64,000 bases of DNA. Origin: Microbacterium sp. 67-17 (GTDB lineage Bacteria > Actinomycetota > Actinomycetes > Actinomycetales > Microbacteriaceae). The stretch lies in NCBI RefSeq assembly GCF_001898325.1, contig NZ_MKTR01000016.1, forward strand, positions 62,001-126,000. The letters run 5' to 3'. This document shows positions 52,484 through 64,000 of this stretch, one piece after another (position 1 is the stretch's first letter; each line of letters opens with the position of its first letter). A program made the position numbers and the translations under genes. A model generated the notes under the pieces. It searched no databases. It was given only the letters and a program-made list of their open reading frames with translations, and was not told where the DNA came from.

Positions 52484-53712
52484 GCGTCGTCCTCGTCGTC
52501 AACAGCGGTTCGTCGTCATTCAAGTACCAGCTGATCGACATGGACAACGAAGCGGTGCTCGCCTCGGGCCTCGTGGAGCGGATCGGCCAAGACAACGGTC
52601 ACTCGCGCCACACCGTTACTGCGGCGGACTTTGCCGCTGACGAGCCAGCGCCGACCTTCGTGAGCGCGACCTCCGAGCGCGATCTGCCGATTCCCGACCA
52701 CACCGCAGGCTTCCAGGTGATGCTCGATGCCTTCGCGGCGCAGGGTCCGTCCCTGGACGCGAACCCGCCGGTGGCGGTCGGGCACCGCGTCGTGCACGGT
52801 GGGGCGCGCTTCTTCGAGCCGACGCTGGTCACCCCGCTCGTGCTCATCAATATCGAAGACCTCTCGGTCCTCGCGCCCCTCCACAACCCGGGGGCGGTCC
52901 AGGGCATCCGTGCTGCGCAGGAAGCTTTCGACGCGATTCCCCACGTCGCCGTCTTCGACACCGCGTTCCACCAAACGCTTGCCCCCGCCGCCTACACGTA
53001 TGCGATCGACCGCGAACTTGCCGAGCAGCATCGCCTGCGCCGGTACGGGTTCCACGGCACCTCGCACAAGTTCGTGAGCGAAGCAGCAGCGGCCTTCCTC
53101 GGCCGTCCGCTCGGAGACCTCAAGCAGATCGTGTTCCATCTCGGGAACGGGGCTTCGGTCACCGCGATCGATGGCGGTCGGTCGGTGGACACCTCCATGG
53201 GGCTCACGCCGTTGGAGGGCCTGGTCATGGGCACCCGCTCGGGCGACGTTGACCCGGCCATCGTCTTCCAGCTCGCGCGGCGCGCAGGTTTGTCCATCGA
53301 CGACCTCGACGACCTGCTCAACAAGCGTTCGGGGCTGCTCGGGCTTGCGGGAGCCTCCGACATGCGCGACATCGAACAGCGTTATGAGGATGGTGATGAG
53401 GCTGCGACACTCGCCTTCGATGTCTACATCCATCGCCTCCGCACCTACGCCGGTGCGTATCTCGCGCAGCTCGGCGGTGTGGATGTCATCTCCTTCACCG
53501 CCGGCGTCGGTGAAAACTCGCCCATCATTCGTGCGGCAGCCCTCGAAACCCTCGGCTTTGCGGGAGTGGAGATCGACCCGGAGCGCAACGAGCGGCGGGA
53601 GCGCGGCATCCGTCGTATCTCGACCGACGCCTCGGCGGTGAGCGTCCTGGTCGTACCGACCAATGAAGAACTCGAGATCGCTCGGCAAACTCTCGGCGTC
53701 GCGCAGGGCTGA
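52480..53712 (+). CDS. ackA: Acetate kinase
   Basis: 410 residues with the ASKHA-fold markers VLVVNSGSSSFKYQ, GHRVVHGG, FHGTSHKFVS, HLGNGASVTAI and the C-terminal SFTAGVGENSPIIR. It makes ATP from acetyl phosphate (or the reverse). ATG overlaps the pta stop (ATGA), so expression is coupled. Confidence 0.96.
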   Translation: MSVVLVVNSGSSSFKYQLIDMDNEAVLASGLVERIGQDNGHSRHTVTAADFAADEPAPTFVSATSERDLPIPDHTAGFQVMLDAFAAQGPSLDANPPVAVGHRVVHGGARFFEPTLVTPLVLINIEDLSVLAPLHNPGAVQGIRAAQEAFDAIPHVAVFDTAFHQTLAPAAYTYAIDRELAEQHRLRRYGFHGTSHKFVSEAAAAFLGRPLGDLKQIVFHLGNGASVTAIDGGRSVDTSMGLTPLEGLVMGTRSGDVDPAIVFQLARRAGLSIDDLDDLLNKRSGLLGLAGASDMRDIEQRYEDGDEAATLAFDVYIHRLRTYAGAYLAQLGGVDVISFTAGVGENSPIIRAAALETLGFAGVEIDPERNERRERGIRRISTDASAVSVLVVPTNEELEIARQTLGVAQG

Positions 53713-53839
53713 GCGCCCGCAAACCAGCATTGCGGCAGGGTCGAACTACTACGCTTGCACCACGGCGTCAGCCGTACCCGACCTGTTGCCATGGCTCGCG
53801 CCAACGCTTTCGACATCGCCACCCGCCGGGAGGATTCCT

Positions 53840-54625
53840 GTGGCCGACGCTCTTCCCGATCTCACCGCCTACGACGCGGTGCTCTTCGATCTGGACGGGG
53901 TACTGACACCGACCGCCGAGGTGCACATGCACGCGTGGCAGTCGATGTTCCAGGAGCTCTTCGCGGCGTGGAACATCACGCCCGAGTACACCGAGCGCGA
54001 CTACTTCGAGCACCTCGACGGCAAGAAGCGCTACGACGGAGTCGCGAGTCTCCTGTGGAGCCGTGATGTCGAAGTGCCCTGGGGCGACCCGAGCGATTCC
54101 CCTGAGCTCGACACCGTCTGCGGCATCGGCAACCGCAAGAACGCCGTCTTCGAGAGCGTGCTGCGAAGCGAAGGAATCGCGCCGTATCCGGGCTCGCTCG
54201 CGCTACTGGAGGTGCTGCGGGATGCCGGTACCCGGATCGCGGTGGTCTCGAGTTCCAAGAACGCCCGGGAAGTGCTCACGGCCGCCGGGATCATCGATCG
54301 CTTCGAGGTGATCATGGACGGCGTCATCGCCGAACGGGACGGGCTGGCCTCCAAGCCAGCCCCCGACGTGTTCGTCGAGGCAGCTGCCATGCTCGGCGTC
54401 GAGCCGGCATCCAGCGCGGCTGTCGAAGACGCCCTGTCAGGTGTCCGCTCTGCGGCTGCTGGCGGATTCGCGCTCGTGGTCGGCGTTGACCGTGGCGTCG
54501 GAGCCGAGATTCTGCGCGACGCTGGCGCACACGTGGTGGTCTCCGACCTGGCCGAGTTTCTCGACGGCAACGGTGCCGGCATCCCGACTGCTGCTCTCGC
54601 ACCCGAACCGGAGGAGTCCGCGTGA
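53840..54625 (+). CDS. pgmB: Beta-phosphoglucomutase family HAD phosphatase/mutase
   Basis: 261 residues. HAD motif I is AVLFDLDGVLTPTAEVHMHA (nucleophile and acid DxD), motif II VVSSSKNA, motif III Lys in GLASKPAPDVF and motif IV in VEDALSGV. The gene is coupled to a GH65 phosphorylase (GTGA overlap), the classic pairing in which the mutase converts beta-glucose 1-phosphate to glucose 6-phosphate. GTG 53840 is preceded by GGGAGGA. A TACGCT -10-like element is at 53749-53754. Confidence 0.9.
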   Translation: MADALPDLTAYDAVLFDLDGVLTPTAEVHMHAWQSMFQELFAAWNITPEYTERDYFEHLDGKKRYDGVASLLWSRDVEVPWGDPSDSPELDTVCGIGNRKNAVFESVLRSEGIAPYPGSLALLEVLRDAGTRIAVVSSSKNAREVLTAAGIIDRFEVIMDGVIAERDGLASKPAPDVFVEAAAMLGVEPASSAAVEDALSGVRSAAAGGFALVVGVDRGVGAEILRDAGAHVVVSDLAEFLDGNGAGIPTAALAPEPEESA

Positions 54626-57165
54626 TCGATCGTGATCGCTATCCCATCGACCCATGGCGGCTCATCGAGACGAGCTATTCGCATGACGAGGTCGGGGTAT
54701 CCGAGACGCTGTTCGCTGTCGGCAACGGCTACCTGGGCTTGCGCGGCAACAGTCCGGAGGGTCGCTTCGCACACGAGCACGGCACCTTCATCAACGGCTT
54801 CCACGAAGTGTTCCCGATCCGGCACGCCGAGCAGGCGTACGGGTTCGCCGAGGTCGGCCAGACGATCATCAACGCCCCCGATGCCAAGATCATGCGGGTC
54901 TACGTCGATGACGAGCCGCTGTCGCTCGACATCGCCGATGTGCGCGAGTACGAGCGCGTCCTCGACATGCGTGACGGCGTCATGCGTCGCCGGATTCTCT
55001 GGGTCACGCCCTCGGGCAAAGAGGTTCTGATCGAAGACGAACGGCTGGTGTCGTTCGAGGAGAAGCACCTCGCGATCCTGCGCCAGACCGTCACGGTCCT
55101 CAACGCTGATGCCCCCGTCACGATCAGCTGTCAGATCATCAACCGGCAAGACGGCGAGGATGTCTACGGCGGCACTCCCGTCGCGCCCAAGAAGGCGGGC
55201 TTCGATCCTCGCCGGGCCGAGCGAATCCACCAGCGCGTGCTCCAACCAGAGGAGTACTGGCAGGACGGGGCGCGATCGGCCCTCGCTTACAAGGCCACCG
55301 AATCGGAGATGACGATCGCGGTCGTCGCCGACCACATCATCACCACCGACAACGAGTACGACCCGCGGCGCCTGATCGAACCTGACATCGCCAAGAACGT
55401 CTTCCGGGTACGGGCGAAGGCCGGCGTGCCGGTCACCGTCACCAAGCTCGTGAGCTACCACACCTCGCGCGGTGTCCCCGCCCGGGAACTTGTCGATCGG
55501 TGTCGGAGGACCCTCGATCGCGCCGAGGCCGAGGGCGTCGACGCCTTCTTCAGGGGCCAGCGCGAATGGCTGGATGCGTTCTGGGAACGCTCGGACGTAC
55601 GGATCGGTGGCCACGACGACCTGCAGCAGGCGACACGCTGGTGCCTCTTCCAGCTCGCCCAGGCTGCAGCACGGGCCGACGGGCTCGGCGTGCCCGCGAA
55701 GGGTGTCTCGGGGTCGGGATACTCGGGCCACTACTTTTGGGACACCGAGATCTATGTCCTGCCGTTCCTGGCGTACACGACGCCGCAATGGGCGCGCAAC
55801 GCGTTGCGGATGCGGTACCTGATGCTTCCCGCCGCGCGCAGGCGCGCGCGCCAGCTCAACGAGGCCGGCGTGCTGTTTCCCTGGCGCACGATCAACGGTG
55901 AAGAGGCCTCGGCCTACTACGCCGCTGGCACCGCGCAGTACCACATCAACGCCGACGTGAGTTTTGCCCTCGCGAAGTACGTGCGGGCAACCGGTGACAC
56001 CGAGTTCCTCTACCGCGAGGGCGTCGACATCGCCGTCGAGACAGCTCGGATGTGGGCGAGTCTCGGCTTCTGGCGCGAGACGGAACTCGACTCCGAGCGC
56101 TCCTTCCACATCCACGGTGTGACGGGGCCCGACGAGTACACGACAGTCGTCAACGACAACCTCTTCACAAACGTGATGGCCCGCTTCAACCTGCGGTTCG
56201 CTGCCCACACGCTGCGTGACATGGCCCTGGACGCTCCGGAGGAATACCGCCTCATGGTGGATCGCCTGGGCCTGGGCGAGCACGAGATCGAGGCGTGGGA
56301 AGCTGCGGCCGAGGCGATGAACATTCCGTTCAGCGATGCCTTCGGCATCCACCCGCAAGATGCGGTCTTCCTCGAGAAAGAAGTCTGGGACCTCGAGAAC
56401 ACCTCGCCCGACCAGCGGCCTCTGCTGCTGCACTTCCACCCGCTCGTGATCTACCGGTACCAGGTGCTGAAGCAGGCGGATGTCGTGCTGGCCCTGTACT
56501 TGCAGGGCAATCACTTCACCGCTGAAGAGAAGCTCGCCGACTTCGAGTACTACGACCCGCTGACCACGGGGGATTCGACGCTGTCGGCGGTCGTTCAGGC
56601 GATCCTCGCGGCGGAGGTCGGCTACCAGGACCTCGCCCTGAAGTACTTCCTCGAGTCGATCTACGTCGATCTCGGCGACCTGCACCACAACGCGGCGGAC
56701 GGCGTCCACGTCGCGTCGGCGGGCGGCGTCTGGACCGCGCTGGTGAGTGGATTCGGCGGTATGCGCGACCACTTCGGCGAGCTGAGCTTCGACCCCCGGC
56801 TTCCTGCCGACTGGCCCGAGCTCTCGTTCACTCTGCACTGGCAGGCCACGCGGCTTCAGGTCACGATCGCCCGAGACCGCATGTGGATCGCTGCGGGGCC
56901 GGGGGAGGCCGTGGAGTTCTCGGTGCGGGGCGCACGATACGTCGTCGAGCCCGAGCAGGAGTTGATGATTCCGCTTGCCGACCAGGGCCCGGTGATTCCC
57001 GGGCGGCCCTCGATTCGCCAGTTCGCGGATGTCACCCGCGACGACGGGTCGCTGCTGTCGGCATCCGTGCCGGTCGTCACGACCTCGATCCCGATCGTGG
57101 GGTCGCCGGAGACGTTCGAGAGCGTGCCGGAGCAGCTGCCGCAGGCCGCTGACCCGATGTCGTGA
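54622..57165 (+). CDS. Glycoside hydrolase family 65 disaccharide phosphorylase
   Basis: 847 residues: N-terminal beta-sandwich (~10-270), linker helices, (alpha/alpha)6 catalytic barrel (~320-690) and a C-terminal beta domain. The catalytic acid is in IHGVTGPDEYTTVVNDN, and the phosphate-binding region follows HHNAADGVHVASAGG. It phosphorolyses an alpha-linked glucobiose (maltose, trehalose or kojibiose-type) to glucose plus beta-glucose 1-phosphate. Exact linkage specificity cannot be told. Coupled to pgmB. Confidence 0.9.
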   Translation: MIDRDRYPIDPWRLIETSYSHDEVGVSETLFAVGNGYLGLRGNSPEGRFAHEHGTFINGFHEVFPIRHAEQAYGFAEVGQTIINAPDAKIMRVYVDDEPLSLDIADVREYERVLDMRDGVMRRRILWVTPSGKEVLIEDERLVSFEEKHLAILRQTVTVLNADAPVTISCQIINRQDGEDVYGGTPVAPKKAGFDPRRAERIHQRVLQPEEYWQDGARSALAYKATESEMTIAVVADHIITTDNEYDPRRLIEPDIAKNVFRVRAKAGVPVTVTKLVSYHTSRGVPARELVDRCRRTLDRAEAEGVDAFFRGQREWLDAFWERSDVRIGGHDDLQQATRWCLFQLAQAAARADGLGVPAKGVSGSGYSGHYFWDTEIYVLPFLAYTTPQWARNALRMRYLMLPAARRRARQLNEAGVLFPWRTINGEEASAYYAAGTAQYHINADVSFALAKYVRATGDTEFLYREGVDIAVETARMWASLGFWRETELDSERSFHIHGVTGPDEYTTVVNDNLFTNVMARFNLRFAAHTLRDMALDAPEEYRLMVDRLGLGEHEIEAWEAAAEAMNIPFSDAFGIHPQDAVFLEKEVWDLENTSPDQRPLLLHFHPLVIYRYQVLKQADVVLALYLQGNHFTAEEKLADFEYYDPLTTGDSTLSAVVQAILAAEVGYQDLALKYFLESIYVDLGDLHHNAADGVHVASAGGVWTALVSGFGGMRDHFGELSFDPRLPADWPELSFTLHWQATRLQVTIARDRMWIAAGPGEAVEFSVRGARYVVEPEQELMIPLADQGPVIPGRPSIRQFADVTRDDGSLLSASVPVVTTSIPIVGSPETFESVPEQLPQAADPMS

Positions 57166-57173
57166 CCACGCCC

Positions 57174-57179
57174 TAGGCT
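57174..57179 (+). promoter_or_regulatory. -10 element of leaderless dnaX promoter
   Basis: TAGGCT ends 6 nt before the ATG at 57186. Confidence 0.5.
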
Positions 57180-57185
57180 GGATGA

Positions 57186-59225
57186 ATGACCACTGCCCTG
57201 TACCGCCGGTATCGCCCCGAGGCGTTCGGCGAGATGATCGGGCAGAGTCAGGTCACTGAGCCGCTCATGACCGCGCTGCGGGGCGACCGCGTCGGGCACG
57301 CCTACCTGTTCTCTGGGCCTCGCGGGTGCGGCAAGACGACCTCTGCGCGCATCCTCGCGCGGTGCCTGAACTGTGCCCAGGGGCCGACCGACACACCCTG
57401 TGGCACGTGCGACAGTTGCATCGAGCTCGGCCGCGGTGGTGGGGGATCGCTGGATGTCGTCGAGATCGACGCCGCCAGCCACAACGGTGTCGATGATGCT
57501 CGTGATCTGCGTGAGCGTGCCGTCTTCGCACCCGCACGCGACCGGTTCAAGATCTTCATCCTCGACGAGGCGCACATGGTGACGCCGCAGGGATTCAATG
57601 CCCTGCTCAAGCTTGTCGAAGAGCCTCCCGACCACGTGAAGTTCATCTTCGCGACGACCGAGCCCGAAAAGGTCATCGGCACGATCCGGTCGCGCACGCA
57701 CCATTACCCGTTCCGGCTCGTTCCGCCGGCGGCGATGCTCGAGTATGTGGGCACACTCTGCGAGAGCGAGGGCGTCGTCGTCGATCCCGGTGTGCTCCCC
57801 CTGGTCGTGCGTGCTGGCGGTGGGTCGCCGCGAGACACGCTCTCCCTGCTCGACCAGCTCATCGCGGGCTCGGAAGGCGCAGTCACCTACGAGCGCGCGG
57901 TTGCTCTCCTCGGCTACACGCACGCCGAGCTTCTCGACGAGATCGTCGACGCGCTCGCGGCATCCGACGCTGCTGGGGTCTTTGCGGCTGTGGATCGTGT
58001 CGTGCAGACCGGCCAAGACCCACGCCGGTTCGTCGACGACCTGCTCGAGCGCCTGCGTGACCTCATCGTCGTCGCCGCGACCGGAGACGGTGCTGCAGCA
58101 GTGCTGCGCGGTGCCTCACCCGAAGACCTGCAGCGGATGTCGGCGCAGGCCGACCGGTTCGGCGCTCAACGGCTCTCGCGCACCGCCGATGTCGTGGTCG
58201 CCGCGCTCGACGAGATGACCGGCGCCACCTCGCCGCGGCTGCAGCTCGAGCTCATGTGCGCGCGCGTTCTGGCGCTGGCAACCGCAGGATCGGTTGCTCC
58301 AGCGCCGGCCGCTGCCGCGGCGCCCTCGGCAGCAGCCCCCGCTCCGGCCACGCCCGCTCCGGCACCGGCTGCTGCAGCGCCCGCTCCCGCTCCGCCGGCT
58401 GCGGTGCCTACTCCGGCCCCTGAAGCGAGCGCTCCGGAAGCCAGCGCCCCCGCCGCGCCGCCCGCGCCACCGACCGAGCCGGTGACGCTCGACGTTGTGC
58501 GGGAGCGGTGGGAAGCCGTGCTCGGCGCGCTGGAGGGCATCAGTCGATCGTCGTGGTTGCTGGTGTCGGTCGCGAGTGTTGCCGACTTCTCCGGCGACGT
58601 GCTCACCCTCACGTTCGCCAACGCCTCCGACGTTGCCAAGTTCAAGCATCTTCTTGCCGGCGCAGGACCCAGCGAGGATCTTCGGACTGCGATCAAGCAG
58701 GTACTTGGCATCCGGGTGAAGTACCTCGCCAAGCATGACCCCGCAGCCGGTTCCGCGGATTCGGCCGGCCCGTCAGATGAGGGACCCTCCGGTGGGTCGG
58801 GCCCTGCCGGGCCGACGCCTGCGCCCAAACCTCGCGGGGGAGCGACAGCCGCAGCCGCGGCTCCCGCCGTGACGGACTGGGCGGTTGCTCCGATCCCCTC
58901 CTCCGCTGAGGCACCGACCGCCGTCCTTGCCCCGTCTCTCGCCGTCGACGACGAGCCTGAGGATGCGCCGGTCGGTGTCGCTACGTACGTTCCCGCTCCC
59001 CGCGAGGGCGACGTGATGGCAGCCGACGAACCACTCCCCGGCGACGATGACGTCAGCGACGTTGTCGATCTGGATGTCGCTCTCGACCAGGCGCCGGTGA
59101 TCGCACAGCGGATCGCGCGCGCGCCCGACGGGGCACAGCGCTACGGAGAGGCTGTCGTTCGCCAGTTGCTGGATGCGCGCTTCATCCGCGAAGAGCCGCA
59201 CGCGTCGCCGACGAGGTTCGGCTGA
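57186..59225 (+). CDS. dnaX: DNA polymerase III subunit gamma/tau
   Basis: 679 residues. The clamp-loader ATPase (1-~365) has [15 protein letters not shown], Walker A GPRGCGKT (44-51), a four-Cys zinc site (CLNC, CGTCDSC) and Walker B FILDEAHM. An Ala/Pro-rich linker (~368-435) precedes the tau-like C-terminal region and a second low-complexity part. No A-rich slippery site for a programmed gamma-form frameshift was seen. recR follows after 2 nt, without the ybaB gene often found between them. Confidence 0.95.
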   Translation: MTTALYRRYRPEAFGEMIGQSQVTEPLMTALRGDRVGHAYLFSGPRGCGKTTSARILARCLNCAQGPTDTPCGTCDSCIELGRGGGGSLDVVEIDAASHNGVDDARDLRERAVFAPARDRFKIFILDEAHMVTPQGFNALLKLVEEPPDHVKFIFATTEPEKVIGTIRSRTHHYPFRLVPPAAMLEYVGTLCESEGVVVDPGVLPLVVRAGGGSPRDTLSLLDQLIAGSEGAVTYERAVALLGYTHAELLDEIVDALAASDAAGVFAAVDRVVQTGQDPRRFVDDLLERLRDLIVVAATGDGAAAVLRGASPEDLQRMSAQADRFGAQRLSRTADVVVAALDEMTGATSPRLQLELMCARVLALATAGSVAPAPAAAAAPSAAAPAPATPAPAPAAAAPAPAPPAAVPTPAPEASAPEASAPAAPPAPPTEPVTLDVVRERWEAVLGALEGISRSSWLLVSVASVADFSGDVLTLTFANASDVAKFKHLLAGAGPSEDLRTAIKQVLGIRVKYLAKHDPAAGSADSAGPSDEGPSGGSGPAGPTPAPKPRGGATAAAAAPAVTDWAVAPIPSSAEAPTAVLAPSLAVDDEPEDAPVGVATYVPAPREGDVMAADEPLPGDDDVSDVVDLDVALDQAPVIAQRIARAPDGAQRYGEAVVRQLLDARFIREEPHASPTRFG

Positions 59226-59227
59226 AC

Positions 59228-59821
59228 ATGTACGACGGCATCGTCCAAGACCTGATCGACGAGTTCGGTCGGCTTCCCGGTATCGGTCCGAAGTCGGCCC
59301 AGCGGATCGCTTTCCACATCCTGCAGACTCCGTCATTTGACGTGTCGCGCCTGTCGCAACTGCTCGCCGAGGTGCGCGAGAAGGTTCGGTTCTGTGAGAT
59401 CTGCGGCAACGTGTCCGAGCAGGATCGCTGTAGCATCTGCCGCGACCCGCGCCGTAACCAGACACTGATCTGCGTGGTCGAGGATGCCAAGGATGTCGCG
59501 GCCATTGAGCGTACACGCGAGTTCCGTGGGCTGTACCACGTCCTCGGCGGCGCGATCAGCCCGATCGCGGGTGTCGGCCCCGATGACCTGCGCATTACGC
59601 CGCTCATGCAGCGCCTGGCCGACGGCACCGTTCAGGAAGTCATCCTTGCCACGAACCCCAACCTCGAAGGTGAGGCCACCGCGACCTATCTGTCGCGCCT
59701 GCTGACCTCCCTGCAGATCACGGTGACCAGGCTTGCCTCGGGACTGCCGGTGGGTGGCGACCTCGAATACGCCGACGAGGTCACCCTTGGGCGTGCATTC
59801 GAGGGCCGCCGCTCGGTCTAG
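59228..59821 (+). CDS. recR: Recombination mediator protein RecR
   Basis: 197 residues: helix-hairpin-helix near [20 protein letters not shown], a zinc finger [18 protein letters not shown] and a Toprim domain ([16 protein letters not shown]). It works with RecF and RecO to load RecA at single-strand gaps. It is 2 nt after dnaX, giving a coupled replication/repair pair. Confidence 0.95.
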   Translation: MYDGIVQDLIDEFGRLPGIGPKSAQRIAFHILQTPSFDVSRLSQLLAEVREKVRFCEICGNVSEQDRCSICRDPRRNQTLICVVEDAKDVAAIERTREFRGLYHVLGGAISPIAGVGPDDLRITPLMQRLADGTVQEVILATNPNLEGEATATYLSRLLTSLQITVTRLASGLPVGGDLEYADEVTLGRAFEGRRSV

Positions 59822-59867
59822 CCTTGCAGCCCCGCCGCCCATGACCTGGTCGGCATGCGCGGCTCCG

Positions 59868-59873
59868 TAGAAT
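59868..59873 (+). promoter_or_regulatory. Probable -10 element of lysC
   Basis: TAGAAT, near-consensus; the transcript would start near 59880, about 40 nt before the GTG at 59920. Confidence 0.5.
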
Positions 59874-59919
59874 GGGACGCTGGGTTCGGCATCCGAGCCT
59901 GTCATCCCGGGAGTTGCAT

Positions 59920-62402
<2,483 letters not shown>

Positions 62403-62410
62403 TCCCGATC

Positions 62411-62424
62411 TCTCGACGTCGAGA
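62411..62424. promoter_or_regulatory. Perfect 14-bp palindrome over mqo -35 region
   Basis: TCTCGACGTCGAGA, 19 nt upstream of the -10 element, spanning about -44 to -31 of the predicted start. The form suggests a regulator operator. Confidence 0.45.
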
Positions 62425-62442
62425 CATCGTCCCAGCCGCCCG

Positions 62443-62448
62443 TAGACT
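62443..62448 (+). promoter_or_regulatory. -10 element of leaderless mqo promoter
   Basis: TAGACT ends 6 nt before the GTG at 62455. Confidence 0.5.
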
Positions 62449-62454
62449 TGACCG

Positions 62455-63930
62455 GTGACCGAACCCGTCGACGTCCTGCTGATCGGTGGCGGTGTGATGA
62501 GCGCCACCCTGGGCACCTTCATCTCCGAACTCCAACCCGACTGGACCATCGAGGTCTATGAGCGCTTGGGCGATGTCGCCCTGGAGAGCTCGAACGCGTG
62601 GAACAACGCCGGCACGGGGCATGCAGCCCTGTGCGAGCTCAACTACATGCCCGCGGCCTCCGACGGCAGCGTGGACCCGGCCAAGGCGATCTCGATCAAC
62701 GAGCAGTTCCAGCTCAGTCGCCAGTTCTGGGCGTCGCTGGTCGAGCGCGGCATCCTCGATGAGCCCTCGACCTTCATCAACTCGACGCCGCACATGACGT
62801 TCGTGCGCGGCGAGAAGGATGTCGCGTATCTGAAACGCCGCTACGAGGCACTGAAGACGCAGCCGCTGTTCGCCGGGATCGAGTACAGCGAAGACTCCCG
62901 CGTGATCAACCAGTGGGCACCGCTGCTCATGCAGAAGCGTCTCGCGAGCGATGAGCCCTTCGCGGCGACCCGGGTTCCCGCCGGTACGGACGTCGATTTC
63001 GGTGCCCTCACGCGGCAGCTGTTCGACAACCTGCAGCACCGTGGCGGCCGTGTCGTCACGGACCGGCAGGTCACAGGGCTGAAGAAGCTGAAGGACGGCA
63101 CCTGGGAGGTGTCGTGGCGCAACCAGGTCGGTCGGACGCCCGGCAAGACGCGAGCGCGTTTCGTGTTCGTCGGTGCGGGTGGGTGGGCGATCAAGCTCCT
63201 GCAGAAGTCCGGCATCCCCGAGATCAAGGGCTATGGGGTCTTCCCGATCGGCGGGCAGTGGCTCAAGACCAGCAACCCGGCCCTCGTTACCCAGCACCGC
63301 GCGAAGGTCTACTCGCAGGCATCCGTCGGTGCGCCGCCCATGTCGGTGCCGCACCTGGACACCCGCGTGGTCGACGGCGAAACGTCGCTGCTGTTCGGGC
63401 CGTTCGCGACGTTCAGCCCCAAGTTCCTCAAGCGCGGCTCGATGTTCGACATCGTCGCTCAGGTGCGCCCCGGCAACCTGTGGCCGATGCTCAAGGTCGC
63501 AATCGACAACCCCAGCCTCATCCGCTACCTCATCGGCGAGCTGCTGAAGAACAAGAAGCGCAAGGTCGACAGCCTTCGCACGTTCATGCCGACGGCGAAG
63601 GATGAGGACTGGATGCTCCTCAACGCCGGTCAGCGCGCCCAGGTGATGAAGAAAGACCCGAAGAAGGGTGGGGTGCTGCAGTTCGGTACCGAGGTCGTGA
63701 GCTCGGCTGACGGAACGATCGCAGGCCTCCTGGGTGCGTCGCCGGGAGCTTCCACGGCAGTGTCGATCATGTTGAGCATCCTGAAGTCCAGCTTCCCCGA
63801 CCGCATTGGCGACTGGGAGGGTACGCTTCGCGAACTCATCCCGAGCTACGGTACGCACCTGAACGGCAGCCCGGATGCCGCGCAGCAGAGCCTCGCTGAG
63901 ACCGCGAGTGTTCTCGCGCTGAAGGCGTGA
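62455..63930 (+). CDS. mqo: Malate:quinone oxidoreductase
   Basis: 491 residues: FAD-binding Rossmann start VDVLLIGGGVMSATLGTFIS, the Mqo hallmark SSNAWNNAGTGHAALCELNY, and C-terminal GTEVVSSADGTIAGLLGASP then ASTAVSIML. A membrane-associated flavoprotein that oxidises malate to oxaloacetate and passes electrons to the quinone pool, feeding the terminal oxidases including cytochrome bd. GTG start set by the leaderless promoter spacing. Confidence 0.95.
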   Translation: MTEPVDVLLIGGGVMSATLGTFISELQPDWTIEVYERLGDVALESSNAWNNAGTGHAALCELNYMPAASDGSVDPAKAISINEQFQLSRQFWASLVERGILDEPSTFINSTPHMTFVRGEKDVAYLKRRYEALKTQPLFAGIEYSEDSRVINQWAPLLMQKRLASDEPFAATRVPAGTDVDFGALTRQLFDNLQHRGGRVVTDRQVTGLKKLKDGTWEVSWRNQVGRTPGKTRARFVFVGAGGWAIKLLQKSGIPEIKGYGVFPIGGQWLKTSNPALVTQHRAKVYSQASVGAPPMSVPHLDTRVVDGETSLLFGPFATFSPKFLKRGSMFDIVAQVRPGNLWPMLKVAIDNPSLIRYLIGELLKNKKRKVDSLRTFMPTAKDEDWMLLNAGQRAQVMKKDPKKGGVLQFGTEVVSSADGTIAGLLGASPGASTAVSIMLSILKSSFPDRIGDWEGTLRELIPSYGTHLNGSPDAAQQSLAETASVLALKA

Positions 63931-63962
63931 CGCTCGCCCTGTCGCCGAGCTGAGATCCGATC

Positions 63963-64000
63963 GTGGCAAAGCTGTACTTCCGGTACGGAGCGATGAACTC
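63963..64000 (+). CDS. tdk: Thymidine kinase, first 12 codons only
   Basis: GTG 63963 opens a frame reading MAKLYFRYGAMN before the window ends. This matches the N-terminus of type-II thymidine kinases just before their P-loop (GAMNSGKS). Too short for certainty but distinctive. Confidence 0.6.
   Translation, partial: MAKLYFRYGAMN

Noticed and set aside
54031..56838. A 935-codon minus-strand open frame opposite pgmB and GH65
   Set aside because: High third-position GC of the real genes leaves the antisense frame free of stops; the translation has no recognisable domain.
57186..59225. Programmed frameshift for a short gamma form of dnaX
   Set aside because: No A-rich slippery heptamer or clear stimulatory hairpin seen; the linker codons are GC-rich Ala/Pro.

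Overview
The window is high-GC DNA with dense, mostly ATG/GTG-started genes, many 4-bp stop/start overlaps and a leaderless-promoter signature. Gene content (DUF222 HNH endonuclease, LmeA-like DUF2993, deazaflavin-type nitroreductase, mqo, a lysC-asd pair with an internal lysC start) points to an actinobacterium, most likely Microbacteriaceae and Microbacterium-like. No phage, plasmid, IS or CRISPR signature was seen.

Layout. 1-4665: LacI regulator (cut by the left edge) divergent from an AglEFG-like sugar ABC importer without its own ATPase, with two copies of one operator. 4705-8971: Bcr/CflA-type MFS pump, nitroreductase-like protein, a frameshifted GNAT gene and an SDR/DUF2867 protein. 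8968-18576: cytochrome bd genes. The usual cydABDC order is split into cydAB and cydDC by an oppositely oriented molybdate operon (HTH-TOBE regulator, modA, modB, modC); a cysteine-bearing HTH regulator lies upstream of cydA. 18666-21802: copper set (membrane protein, CopC, PCuAC chaperone, Tat-exported DyP peroxidase). 21874-24778: small membrane protein, DUF389 protein, 6-phosphogluconate dehydrogenase and PLDc_N protein.

24754-32215 (minus): probable envelope module of DUF2993 lipid-binding protein, MMPL transporter with a degenerate ABC-ATPase tail, YhgE/Pip protein, response regulator and histidine kinase. 32329-38497 (plus): four-gene FtsX/LolD-type ABC exporter preceded by a leaderless micro-ORF; one ATPase carries an AbrB-like tail. 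38572-41451: DMT/NIPA-like transporter, GNAT, AlkZ-like glycosylase, DUF2200. 41448-45490 is the least orderly stretch: gene remnants, a nested inverted repeat, a DUF222-HNH gene, tRNA-Ser(GGA), a SnoaL-like gene, an M15 peptidase remnant, a MerR gene, and a 26-nt direct repeat bracketing 2 kb after the tRNA. 45489-50009: MoxR-DUF58-transglutaminase operon.

50153-64000 is core metabolism: SRP RNA, pta-ackA, pgmB with a GH65 phosphorylase, dnaX-recR, lysC-asd, mqo and the first codons of thymidine kinase. Disaccharides of the sort the left-edge importer may carry could be split by the GH65 enzyme to a hexose 1-phosphate and isomerised by PgmB; that link is inference. The most noteworthy observations are the MMPL-pseudo-ATPase fusion in an operon with its two-component system, the exact 6-nt spacing of -10 elements to start codons at about 15 loci, and the split cyd operon.
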